Below, piece after piece: positions 26,865 through 33,020 of a stretch of DNA of 33,020 nt; positions within the stretch are counted from its first letter, which is position 1; each line of letters opens with the position of its first letter. Location: the NCBI GenBank assembly GCA_937923575.1, contig CALDUL010000047.1, positions 1-33,020 of the forward strand, read 5' to 3'. A program made the position numbers and the translations under genes. Origin of the DNA: an uncultured Algimonas sp. (GTDB taxonomy: Bacteria; Pseudomonadota; Alphaproteobacteria; Caulobacterales; Maricaulaceae). The notes under the pieces are model-generated. The model was not told the origin of the DNA, searched no databases, and saw only the letters and a list, made by a program, of their open reading frames with translations.

Positions 26865-27553
26865 CACTCTGTTCCTTCGGAAGCGGTGGCGGGGGCGGCG
26901 GACCGTTGTTCGCTTGTGCCGATCAGCGTCAGCGCCTGCTGTGCGCGGCGGGCAACAGTTTCCGGCACGCCGGGCACATTGGCCAAATAGTTGAAGCGCT
27001 CACGTGCGAGCGCCGTGTTGCCCAGATTGAGCGCAGCAGATGCCGAGAGCTCGCGGGCCAGATATTCATAGGGCGCCCCGTCCTGCGCAATCGCTTTGGC
27101 GCGGCGTTCGACATCATCCCACGCGCCTTCATTGGCGAGCACGTAAGCCGACTTTAGCTGCGCGAGCTCGGAATGGCGCGGGATGTCGAAGCGCGCAGAC
27201 GCGGCGTCATAAAGGCGCACGGCCTCGGCCGCATTGCCTGCATCAGTCGATATGACCGCCGCCCGCATCAACGACAGTCCAGCATAGCCGTCCGGCGCCT
27301 TATCGGCGAGCGCGAGGAAGGCAGCGCGCGCCTGGTCGGGCTGTCCGTTCTGCAACAGATCATCCGCTGTGATGTAGCTCGCCGCCGCCGCGCGCGCCGT
27401 GCGCGTCTCGCTATATTCGCGCCATTCGAGAAAGCCGACATAGCCGACGATCGCGACCAGCAACCCGATGATGAACGGGCCGTATTTGCGCAGGAACTTG
27501 TTATAGTCGTCCTTGCGCAGCTCTTCTTCGACTTCGGAGATGAAATCGACCAT
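26864..27553 (-). CDS. YfgM-like tetratricopeptide membrane protein
   Basis: Inner-membrane protein with a periplasmic TPR-like domain. In E. coli YfgM binds the SecYEG translocon and periplasmic chaperones. The 229-residue protein starts with a cytoplasmic SEVEEELRKDDYNKFLRKY segment. One membrane helix follows at about 25-45 (GPFIIGLLVAIVGYVGFLEW), then a helical-repeat domain (TPR_21 type) to about 215. The ATG at 27553 has AGGG 6 nt upstream. The gene is first in the unit and overlaps bamB by one base. The link to outer-membrane protein export is inferred from the family and neighbours. Confidence 0.88.
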   Translation of the reverse strand: MVDFISEVEEELRKDDYNKFLRKYGPFIIGLLVAIVGYVGFLEWREYSETRTARAAAASYITADDLLQNGQPDQARAAFLALADKAPDGYAGLSLMRAAVISTDAGNAAEAVRLYDAASARFDIPRHSELAQLKSAYVLANEGAWDDVERRAKAIAQDGAPYEYLARELSASAALNLGNTALARERFNYLANVPGVPETVARRAQQALTLIGTSEQRSAAPATASEGTE

Positions 27554-27682
27554 GATGACCCTGCGCGATTGACGGGCGGACTGCCCGATTAGAACGTGGG
27601 CGACAGTTAACTGCGCCCCGTTGGAGTCGCAACCGCAAACGGCATGACCATTCAGTCAGACAATCGGCATCACGGCGAGCGG

Positions 27683-28567
27683 TTAGTCCTTGAAGACGTA
27701 TAGGTTTTCTGCCCGCGGAAAGCTGCGATCCGTCACGTCGTCGGCATAGGCCTTGACCGCCGCTTCCACATCAGCGCGCATGGAGCCGTATTTATGCACG
27801 AATTTCGGCACGCGCTTGAACAGGCCCAGCATGTCGGGCGTGACGAGTATCTGCCCGTCGCACTGCGCCGAGGCACCGATGCCGATGGTCGGGATATCGA
27901 CGGCGGCCGTGACCTCTTCGGCCAGCTCCGCGCTGACGCCCTCCACAACGATAGCGAAAGACCCGGCTTCGGCGGCCGCTTTCGCATTATCGACGATCTC
28001 CTTGTAGATCGCCTCGGTCCGACCGCGCGCGCGAAAACCGCCGAGCACATGCAATGCCTGCGGGCGCAGACCGACATGGCTCATGACCGGAATGCCGCGC
28101 TGGACGAGATAGGAAATCGTTTCCGTCGCATAGGAACCGCTTTCGATCTTAACCGCCTGGCAGCCCGTCTGCATCATCACACGAGACGCCGAGGCAAAAG
28201 CCTGCTCCGGCGATGCCTCATAGGATCCGAACGGCAGATCGACGACCACGAGAGCCGTTTTCGCGCCGCGCATGACCGCCTTGCCGTGCAGCACCATCAT
28301 GTCGAGCGTCACGCCCACCGTGCTGGGCAGACCGTGCACGACCATGCCAACCGAATCGCCGACCAGGATCAAGTCGCAATGCGGGTCGATGATCTCCGCC
28401 GTCGGCGCATCGTAAGCGGTCAAACAGACGATGGGCGACTTCCCCTTGCGCCCCGTGATCTGCGGCGCGGTGATCCGGCGTGTCCGCTTTATCGGGCGCT
28501 GATGCGGACGGTCAGGCACGTCCTGCCCGGTAAGCGCTTCGGCAGGTGGCTGCGGGCGAGTGCTCAT
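27683..28567 (-). CDS. panB: 3-methyl-2-oxobutanoate hydroxymethyltransferase
   Basis: Makes ketopantoate from 2-oxoisovalerate and methylene-tetrahydrofolate, the first step to pantothenate and CoA. The 294-residue protein has a TIM barrel with VCLTAYDAPTA, the metal-site LVGDSVGMVVHG, VVDLPFGSYE, VKIESG, and MSHVGLRPQ motifs. An extra N-terminus of about 35 residues precedes the usual family start. The ATG at 28567 overlaps the stop of the acyl-CoA dehydrogenase (TGATG). That coupling is unusual, since panB normally sits with panC. The next gene downstream is 129 bp away. Confidence 0.95.
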   Translation of the reverse strand: MSTRPQPPAEALTGQDVPDRPHQRPIKRTRRITAPQITGRKGKSPIVCLTAYDAPTAEIIDPHCDLILVGDSVGMVVHGLPSTVGVTLDMMVLHGKAVMRGAKTALVVVDLPFGSYEASPEQAFASASRVMMQTGCQAVKIESGSYATETISYLVQRGIPVMSHVGLRPQALHVLGGFRARGRTEAIYKEIVDNAKAAAEAGSFAIVVEGVSAELAEEVTAAVDIPTIGIGASAQCDGQILVTPDMLGLFKRVPKFVHKYGSMRADVEAAVKAYADDVTDRSFPRAENLYVFKD

Positions 28568-30288
28568 CAGACGTCTGCCAGCTGGGCGCGCGGGAAGGCG
28601 AAGACCGGATCGGCCCCGGCGCGGATCGCTTCGAGCATGCCGTCGGCGGCGGGCATGACGCGCAGTGCGTGGTAGCGGGCGAGCGTGGCCATATTGGCGG
28701 CGTGTTCGTCGCCGGCATGTTTGCCGCGCGCGACGGCCTTTGCCAACAGGCTGCCGCTGATGACGTGGGCGGCGAGATCGAGATAGGTCGAGGCGACGGC
28801 GAGCGCGTCAACCTCGGTCGCGTTCAGAACAATATCGGTGGCCGTGGAAAGCGTCTCTAGCCCCTGCTCCATCGCGCGAGCGCAAACGTCGAGATCACCC
28901 GCGGAGCGGACACCCCCGACCGCGTCGCGCAGTTCGCCAATGAGCGCGCGCATTTCCTCGCCGCCGTCGCGCTTCAGCTTGCGGCCCACCAGGTCGATAG
29001 CCTGGATGCCGTTCGTACCCTCATAAATCGGCGCGATGCGCGCGTCGCGGAAGTGCTGCGCGGCACCCGTCTCTTCGACAAAACCCATGCCGCCGTGGAC
29101 CTGCACAGCGGTGCTCGACACACTCACGCCGAGGTCGGAACCATAGCTTTTACAGATGGGTGTGAGCAGGCCTTCACGCTTGTGGCGGTGCAGGTCGGCG
29201 GCTTCGGCAGTCGCGAATCCCAGCATCCGCGCGCCCATCAGCTTGGCTTTCATATCGATCAGCATGCGCCGGACATCGGGATGCTCGACGATCGGCGCGC
29301 CGGGCTCTTTGCCGGGTGGCACGCCTTGGACGCGGTCATTGGCGTATTGAAGCGCAGCTTGGTAGGCGCGCTCGCCGATGGCGACGCCCTGCACGCCCAC
29401 GAACAGACGCGCCTCGTTCATCATGGTGAACATGCAGGCCAGCCCGCGGTTCACTTCACCGACAAGATAGCCTGTTGCGCCGTTGAACTCCATCACGCAG
29501 GTTGGGCTGCCGTGAATACCGAGTTTATGTTCCAGCCCGATCGGCTTGAAATCATTACGCTCTCCGAGCGATCCATCCGGGTTCACGTGCATTTTCGGGC
29601 ATAGGAACAGCGAAATACCGCGCGACCCTTCGGGGCTATCGGGCAAACGAGCGAGCACGAGGTGGATGATGTTGTCGGCGCAGTCGTGATCGCCCCAGGT
29701 AATGTAGATCTTTTGCCCCGTGATGGCGTAGGTTCCGTCGCCATTGTCGATCGCCTTGGTCCGCACCGGACCGAGATCGGAGCCTGCCTGCGGTTCTGTC
29801 AGGCACATCGCGCCCGTCCACTCGCCCGCCAGCATCTTCGGCAAATAGGTCGCCTGCAGCTCTTCGTTCGCATGCGCCTTCAACGCCTGGACGGCGGAGC
29901 TCGTCAGCATGGGGCAAAGTCCCAGCGCCATATTGGCCGCGTAGAGCATCTCGTTGACCGCAACGGAGACGATGCTCGGCAGGCCCATGCCGCCGATGTC
30001 CTGCGGCAGGCTAACGGTCTGCCAGCCGCCCTCGGCAAAAGCTTGGTAGGCCTCTTTGAAGCCTGGCGATGCGATGACATCGTCGCCGTCAAGTTTGGCC
30101 GGGTTCTGGTCGCCTTCCCAGTTTGTCGGTGCCCAAACGTCACGCGCGAATTCCGACGCACCGGTCAGGATAGCGCCAATGAGATCGTCAGACGGCTCCT
30201 CGAAACGGCCGGTCTCCGTGATGGCGCCGAGGTCTGTGCCGTGGCGCAGGAGAAATCCGATGGCATTGACAGGTGGGGTGAAGCTCAT
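28567..30288 (-). CDS. Acyl-CoA dehydrogenase, FadE/DmdC-like long subfamily
   Basis: FAD enzyme that oxidises an acyl-CoA to the 2-enoyl-CoA. The 573-residue protein belongs to the long subfamily that includes 3-methylmercaptopropionyl-CoA dehydrogenase DmdC. It has an N-terminal extension, the CLTEPQAGSDLGPVRT FAD/substrate motif, and the QVHGGMGFVEETGAAQHFRDARI segment. The catalytic glutamate is E423 in IYEGTNGIQ, and a C-terminal helical extension runs from about 460. The substrate cannot be told from sequence; general fatty acid oxidation and DMSP degradation are both possible. It is first of a pair with panB. A divergent cytochrome c gene starts 163 bp away. Confidence 0.9.
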   Translation of the reverse strand: MSFTPPVNAIGFLLRHGTDLGAITETGRFEEPSDDLIGAILTGASEFARDVWAPTNWEGDQNPAKLDGDDVIASPGFKEAYQAFAEGGWQTVSLPQDIGGMGLPSIVSVAVNEMLYAANMALGLCPMLTSSAVQALKAHANEELQATYLPKMLAGEWTGAMCLTEPQAGSDLGPVRTKAIDNGDGTYAITGQKIYITWGDHDCADNIIHLVLARLPDSPEGSRGISLFLCPKMHVNPDGSLGERNDFKPIGLEHKLGIHGSPTCVMEFNGATGYLVGEVNRGLACMFTMMNEARLFVGVQGVAIGERAYQAALQYANDRVQGVPPGKEPGAPIVEHPDVRRMLIDMKAKLMGARMLGFATAEAADLHRHKREGLLTPICKSYGSDLGVSVSSTAVQVHGGMGFVEETGAAQHFRDARIAPIYEGTNGIQAIDLVGRKLKRDGGEEMRALIGELRDAVGGVRSAGDLDVCARAMEQGLETLSTATDIVLNATEVDALAVASTYLDLAAHVISGSLLAKAVARGKHAGDEHAANMATLARYHALRVMPAADGMLEAIRAGADPVFAFPRAQLADV

Positions 30289-30359
30289 GGTGGGTCCGAT
30301 GTGGGTATGGCGTGTTCAGTTGCGGCGGCTATGCCACGTGGACCCGCGCAATCTCTAGG

Positions 30360-30388
30360 AAAAAACGCCGCGCTCGCTGCATGCGGCG
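30360..30388 (-). terminator. Hairpin followed by six Ts between cytochrome c and acyl-CoA dehydrogenase genes
   Basis: On the minus strand CGCCGC (30388-30383) pairs with GCGGCG (30371-30366) across an 11-nt loop and is followed by TTTTTT (30365-30360). It lies upstream of the acyl-CoA dehydrogenase gene. It could stop antisense transcription coming from the nadK side or act as a leader attenuator. The stem is only 6 bp, but the T-run is good. Confidence 0.45.
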
Positions 30389-30451
30389 CATGCGTCTGCG
30401 TGACCCGTCTGCGCGGCTTGCGCGCCTCGGATGATCTGGCAAAGAGCGCGC

Positions 30452-30880
30452 ATGTCTCGCTTGCTCTCCCTGCTCCTGCTGCTCCCCGTTGCCGCTTGCT
30501 CACCATCGGCGGCGCCAGAGAATTCCGCGACTACGCCCGCTGCCGCCGAGCTCACGAGCATGGAGCGCGGCGCGATTTTGTGGAAACGCTGCCGCGCCTG
30601 CCACACGCTAGAGGCAGACGCGCGCCACAAGGTCGGGCCGAATTTGTGGGGTGTATTCGGTCAGCCGGCCGGAGCACGCGAGGACTTCAACTACTCCCGT
30701 GCCATGCGTGCGGCCGATATCGTTTGGGACGACGCGACCATGAATGCCTATCTTGAAAAACCGGCTGCCTACATTCCCGGCAACCGCATGACCTATGCGG
30801 GTCTTCGCAAACTCGAGGACCGCGCGGCCGTCATCGAGTATCTGAAAGCGCAAACGGGCGCGTCCGAGGACACCGAATAG
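30452..30880 (+). CDS. Membrane-anchored (lipoprotein) class I cytochrome c
   Basis: Electron carrier of the mitochondrial-like c2 type. From the ATG at 30452 the 142-residue protein has a lipoprotein signal (VAAC, lipidated C16), a short S/P/A-rich linker, and the haem site CRACH at 47-51. The KVGPNLWGVFG motif follows, and the axial methionine is M113 in GNRM. It is thus probably tethered to the outer face of the inner membrane and may pass electrons to a terminal oxidase. An upstream ATG at 30431 is in frame but would spoil the signal peptide. nadK follows after 37 bp. Divergent from the acyl-CoA dehydrogenase. Confidence 0.9.
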   Translation: MSRLLSLLLLLPVAACSPSAAPENSATTPAAAELTSMERGAILWKRCRACHTLEADARHKVGPNLWGVFGQPAGAREDFNYSRAMRAADIVWDDATMNAYLEKPAAYIPGNRMTYAGLRKLEDRAAVIEYLKAQTGASEDTE

Positions 30881-30905
30881 CCCTCGCCAGCCCGGCCTTG
30901 GCTGC

Positions 30906-30911
30906 TATAGC
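30906..30911 (+). promoter_or_regulatory. Possible -10 element of a leaderless nadK message
   Basis: TATAGC at 30906-30911 ends exactly 6 nt before the nadK ATG (30918), the same spacing as in the lpxD candidate. No good -35 element lies 16-18 bp upstream, and there is no ribosome binding site, so this is tentative. Confidence 0.35.
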
Positions 30912-30917
30912 TTCGCC

Positions 30918-31682
30918 ATGAAGATCGCCTTTACCGCGAGCGCCAAGCCCGGCGCAAAGGACGTCATGCGGCTGCTGGCCGACCGCTACGGCAATGTCGA
31001 TGCGGGAGAAGCCGACGTCATCGTGCCAATCGGCGGCGACGGACATATGCTCAATACACTGCGGCGCTATATGGCGCTGATCCGGCGCGGGCTTCCGGTC
31101 TACGGCGTCAATCGCGGCACGGTCGGCTTTCTGATGAATCGGCTCGACCCTGACGATCTGATCGAGCGCATCGAGAAGGCCAAGCGCACGCAAGTCTCGC
31201 CGCTGAAGATGACGGCCCATGCCGTTGGGGGAATTATCGAGGACTTGGCTTTCAACGAAGTGTCGCTCTACCGACAGACGCAGCAGGCCGCCCATTTGCG
31301 TGTGATCGTGGACGGTAAGGTGCGGCTGGACAGGCTGATGGCCGACGGCGTCATGGTCGCGACACCCGCGGGCTCCACCGCCTATAATCTATCGGCGCAC
31401 GGCCCGGTCATTCCACTGGGTGCCGACATCCTCGCGCTCACCCCGATCAGCGCGTTCCGCCCGCGACGATGGCGCGGTGCGTTGCTGACGAATACCGCCA
31501 AGGTGCGCATCGAAGTCATCAATCCCGAACGCCGTCCGGTATCGGCCTCCGCAGACAACACAGAAATTCGACATGTGCAGAGTGTGGAGATCGAGCAGGA
31601 TCATGACACGCAGCTGACCCTGCTGTTCGACGCCGACCACGGTCTCGATGAGAAAATCCTGCGAGAGCAGTTCTCGACCTAG
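30918..31682 (+). CDS. nadK: NAD kinase
   Basis: Phosphorylates NAD to NADP. The 254-residue protein has the GGDGH motif at 39-43, the NE motif at 113-114 (FNEVSLYR), and the ATPAGSTAYNLSAHGPV segment of the glycine-rich C-domain. The ATG at 30918 gives the family-typical short alphaproteobacterial form and has no ribosome binding site. The stop overlaps the stop of the convergent DUF2336 gene within a shared CTAG. NADPH made from its product is used by dxr and fatty acid synthesis. Confidence 0.95.
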   Translation: MKIAFTASAKPGAKDVMRLLADRYGNVDAGEADVIVPIGGDGHMLNTLRRYMALIRRGLPVYGVNRGTVGFLMNRLDPDDLIERIEKAKRTQVSPLKMTAHAVGGIIEDLAFNEVSLYRQTQQAAHLRVIVDGKVRLDRLMADGVMVATPAGSTAYNLSAHGPVIPLGADILALTPISAFRPRRWRGALLTNTAKVRIEVINPERRPVSASADNTEIRHVQSVEIEQDHDTQLTLLFDADHGLDEKILREQFST

Positions 31683-32782
31683 GCTGCCTTAGGGTTCAGG
31701 CCATCATCCAACCAGTCCAACCAGAGAATCTCGTGGCGCGCAGCGGCCGGATGACTCGCGATGCGCTCGGCCATCATGCGCTGGAACGCGCGACGATCGA
31801 GAGACACAGCGCGGCGCGATAGATCGATGTAGGCGCTGGCCGCCACGACGAGCAGTTCGCGCGCAGCGTCAGACAGGCCCGCGCGCTTTGCCAGCGCCGT
31901 CAGGGCGAAGGGTTGGCTATCGAGCACCATGAGCCCGGCTTTTTCCTCCGATATGCCTGCGATGACGGCGAGCGCGCATTGAACGAAACGCCAGTCGCCC
32001 TGCCCGGCCGCACGCGCCAAGGTCGCATCGTCCAATCCGCCGGTCTTTACCAGCGCTTCGACATAGGCCCGCATCGCACAGGGCGACCAGTCGCGTGTCG
32101 CAAAGCTCGCCTGGGCGCGCGTTTTGACATCCCGTGCAATGGCAGCGGCTTGGTCTGTACGCGGCGCGAGCGCGCCCTCAACGGCCGCAACCTGGGTTGA
32201 GATCAAGGATACGACGAGCTCGGCTGGCATATCCTCTCGGCGGAGCGCGGCTTCCCGGATGAGGTCGTCATTCTGCGCCAAGCGCATGATCCGCGCAGCA
32301 TCGCCTTCGCTGATCAGCGCACCGTCATTGGCAGCCAGAGCGGCTACGGCAGGACCGTCACCAAAGCTGATGACCGCGCCGCTGACACGTTCCGACACAT
32401 GTGCGCGCGAGGCAATGGCCCGGATCTTGGCCGCCGCACGCGAGCGCAGCACGACGATGAGATCGTCATCGGTGACGACCGGAGAATGCTCCAGCAACGG
32501 TGCCGCGATTGAATCGATGTCCGCGATGAGTTGGTTGGCCACCGCGCGCGGTAGATTTGGAGAGCTCCGCAGTGTCACGGATAGCGCACGGCGGACCTCC
32601 TCCGACACATCGCTGGCGATTCGTTCGAATAGCGCCCGCGCAAAACGGCGGTCGTCCTCCGTCATTGTTGCCGTGCGGACCTGTCGCCCGATCGCGAGCG
32701 TCGCGACAGCGCGGTCTTCAGCAGACGCAGCGTCGACGGCGCGGCGCAGCAGACCACTCGGCAATTTCTGGAACAATCCCAT
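31679..32782 (-). CDS. DUF2336 domain protein of unknown function
   Basis: The 367-residue protein matches the alphaproteobacterial DUF2336 family by its helical, HEAT-like repeats. Visible examples are the segments around DVSEEVRRALSVTLRSSPNLP (about 54-74) and NDDLIREAALRREDMPAELV (about 168-187). It has no signal peptide, membrane helix or catalytic motif and should be cytoplasmic. Function is not established; family members occur across Caulobacterales. The ATG at 32782 follows GGGAG by 7 nt. It lies 88 bp downstream of tRNA-His on the same strand and is convergent with nadK, with overlapping stops. Confidence 0.85.
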   Translation of the reverse strand: MGLFQKLPSGLLRRAVDAASAEDRAVATLAIGRQVRTATMTEDDRRFARALFERIASDVSEEVRRALSVTLRSSPNLPRAVANQLIADIDSIAAPLLEHSPVVTDDDLIVVLRSRAAAKIRAIASRAHVSERVSGAVISFGDGPAVAALAANDGALISEGDAARIMRLAQNDDLIREAALRREDMPAELVVSLISTQVAAVEGALAPRTDQAAAIARDVKTRAQASFATRDWSPCAMRAYVEALVKTGGLDDATLARAAGQGDWRFVQCALAVIAGISEEKAGLMVLDSQPFALTALAKRAGLSDAARELLVVAASAYIDLSRRAVSLDRRAFQRMMAERIASHPAAARHEILWLDWLDDGLNPKAA

Positions 32783-32827
32783 TGCGCATCTCCCTTATGG
32801 AGGGAGCTAGCGAGGCCGTGTTAACCG

Positions 32828-32846
32828 GGCGTTAGCGATAAACGCC
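32828..32846. repeat. Inverted repeat (hairpin) between tRNA-His and the DUF2336 gene
   Basis: GGCGTT (32828-32833) and AACGCC (32841-32846) form a perfect 6-bp stem with a 7-nt loop. It lies 24 bp downstream of the tRNA 3' end. There is no T-run after it on either strand, so it is not a clear terminator; it may help 3' processing of the tRNA transcript. Confidence 0.35.
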
Positions 32847-32870
32847 GTGCATCAACTATATGAGAGAAAA

Positions 32871-32947
32871 TGGTACCGCCTCTTGGTCTCGAACCAAGGA
32901 CCTCTGGTTCCACAAACCAGCGCTCTAACCAACTGAGCTAAGGCGGC
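32871..32947 (-). tRNA. tRNA-His (anticodon GTG)
   Basis: The minus strand folds as a 77-nt cloverleaf including an encoded CCA end (32873-32871). The acceptor stem is GCCGCCT with AGGCGGT. The D arm is GCTC-AGTTGGTTA-GAGC. The anticodon stem CTGGT/ACCAG has loop TTGTGGA (anticodon GTG), and the T stem CTTGG/CCAAG has loop TTCGAGA. Position 1-72 is a G-U pair and the discriminator is A73, not the C73 that pairs with G-1 in most bacteria. This matches the alphaproteobacterial tRNA-His type. TTTT follows the CCA. Confidence 0.97.
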
Positions 32948-32958
32948 CTAGGGGGCGC

Positions 32959-32987
32959 GCTATAGTCGCGCCGATTGTGTCCGTAAA
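32959..32987 (-). promoter_or_regulatory. Predicted tRNA-His promoter
   Basis: On the minus strand TTTACG (32987-32982) and TATAGC (32964-32959) are 17 bp apart. The -10 element ends 11 nt before the mature tRNA 5' end, leaving a very short leader. Beyond this, 32988-33020 shows nothing further I can support. Confidence 0.6.
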
Positions 32988-33020
32988 GACGAGAATGCGC
33001 GCCACATGCAGCAAAACATG

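Noticed and set aside
27573-27587. Small hairpin CGGGC-5-GCCCG upstream of the yfgM-like gene
   Set aside because: Only 5 bp, no T-run on either strand; expected by chance in GC-rich DNA.
30289-30451. Search for a clear promoter of the acyl-CoA dehydrogenase or cytochrome c gene in this 163-bp divergent gap
   Set aside because: Only weak matches (for example TTGCGC with CATAGC at short spacing) were found, so no promoter is called.
29662-30756. Plus-strand open frame over the acyl-CoA dehydrogenase and into the cytochrome c region (364 codons)
   Set aside because: Runs antisense to a clear enzyme and then out of frame through the cytochrome c gene; no motif of its own.

Overview
The window is a 33 kb stretch of core chromosome from an alphaproteobacterium, most likely Caulobacterales/Maricaulales-like (Hyphomonadaceae-type). 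Three things point there. The gene order is the one expected in that group (trpC, lexA, comEC, gltX, gltA, then lpxB-lpxI-lpxA-fabZ-lpxD-skp-bamA-rseP-dxr-cdsA-uppS-frr-pyrH). LpxI replaces LpxH, a DUF2336 protein is present, and the SOS operators are of the alphaproteobacterial GTTC-N7-GTTC type. The tRNA-His carries G1-U72 and A73, known from this class. The DNA is GC-rich and densely packed, with no intergenic gap above about 165 bp. I found no insertion sequence, prophage, CRISPR array or large foreign island.

Layout. (1) 1-1002, plus strand: 3' end of trpC, then lexA with its own SOS operator. (2) 1007-3067, minus: comEC, convergent with lexA and divergent from gltX. (3) 3150-5882, plus: gltX and gltA; the gltA terminator lies inside the 3' end of lpxB. 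(4) 5879-18673, minus: a large envelope cluster. It appears to be two transcription units. One is pyrH-frr-uppS-cdsA-dxr-rseP-bamA-skp, ending in a hairpin terminator at about 10135-10168. The other is lpxD-fabZ-lpxA-lpxI-lpxB, with its own predicted promoter at 10070-10098. Together they cover UMP kinase, ribosome recycling, the undecaprenyl carrier, CDP-diacylglycerol, the isoprenoid branch point, outer-membrane protein assembly and lipid A synthesis. (5) 18815-23149, plus: radA-cvpA-purF-SDR, with a second SOS operator in front of radA. (6) 23160-23815, minus: a small XRE regulator and four-helix membrane protein pair, driven by an AT-rich promoter with a perfect 18-bp palindrome. It is the only accessory-looking piece. 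(7) 23904-27553, minus: yfgM-like, bamB and der, the same order as in enterobacteria. (8) 27683-30288, minus: an acyl-CoA dehydrogenase translationally coupled to panB. (9) 30452-31682, plus: a lipoprotein cytochrome c and nadK. (10) 31679-32947, minus: a DUF2336 protein and tRNA-His.

The most useful observations are regulatory. There are two SOS operators (lexA, radA). Several genes (pyrH, lpxD, radA, nadK) have a TATAGC-like -10 element only 6-7 nt before the start codon and no ribosome binding site, suggesting leaderless mRNAs. uppS lacks a normal start codon upstream of its conserved first strand. The XRE/membrane protein pair has a palindromic operator. Nothing here looks like a large undescribed system; the XRE pair and the SOS-linked radA are the best leads.
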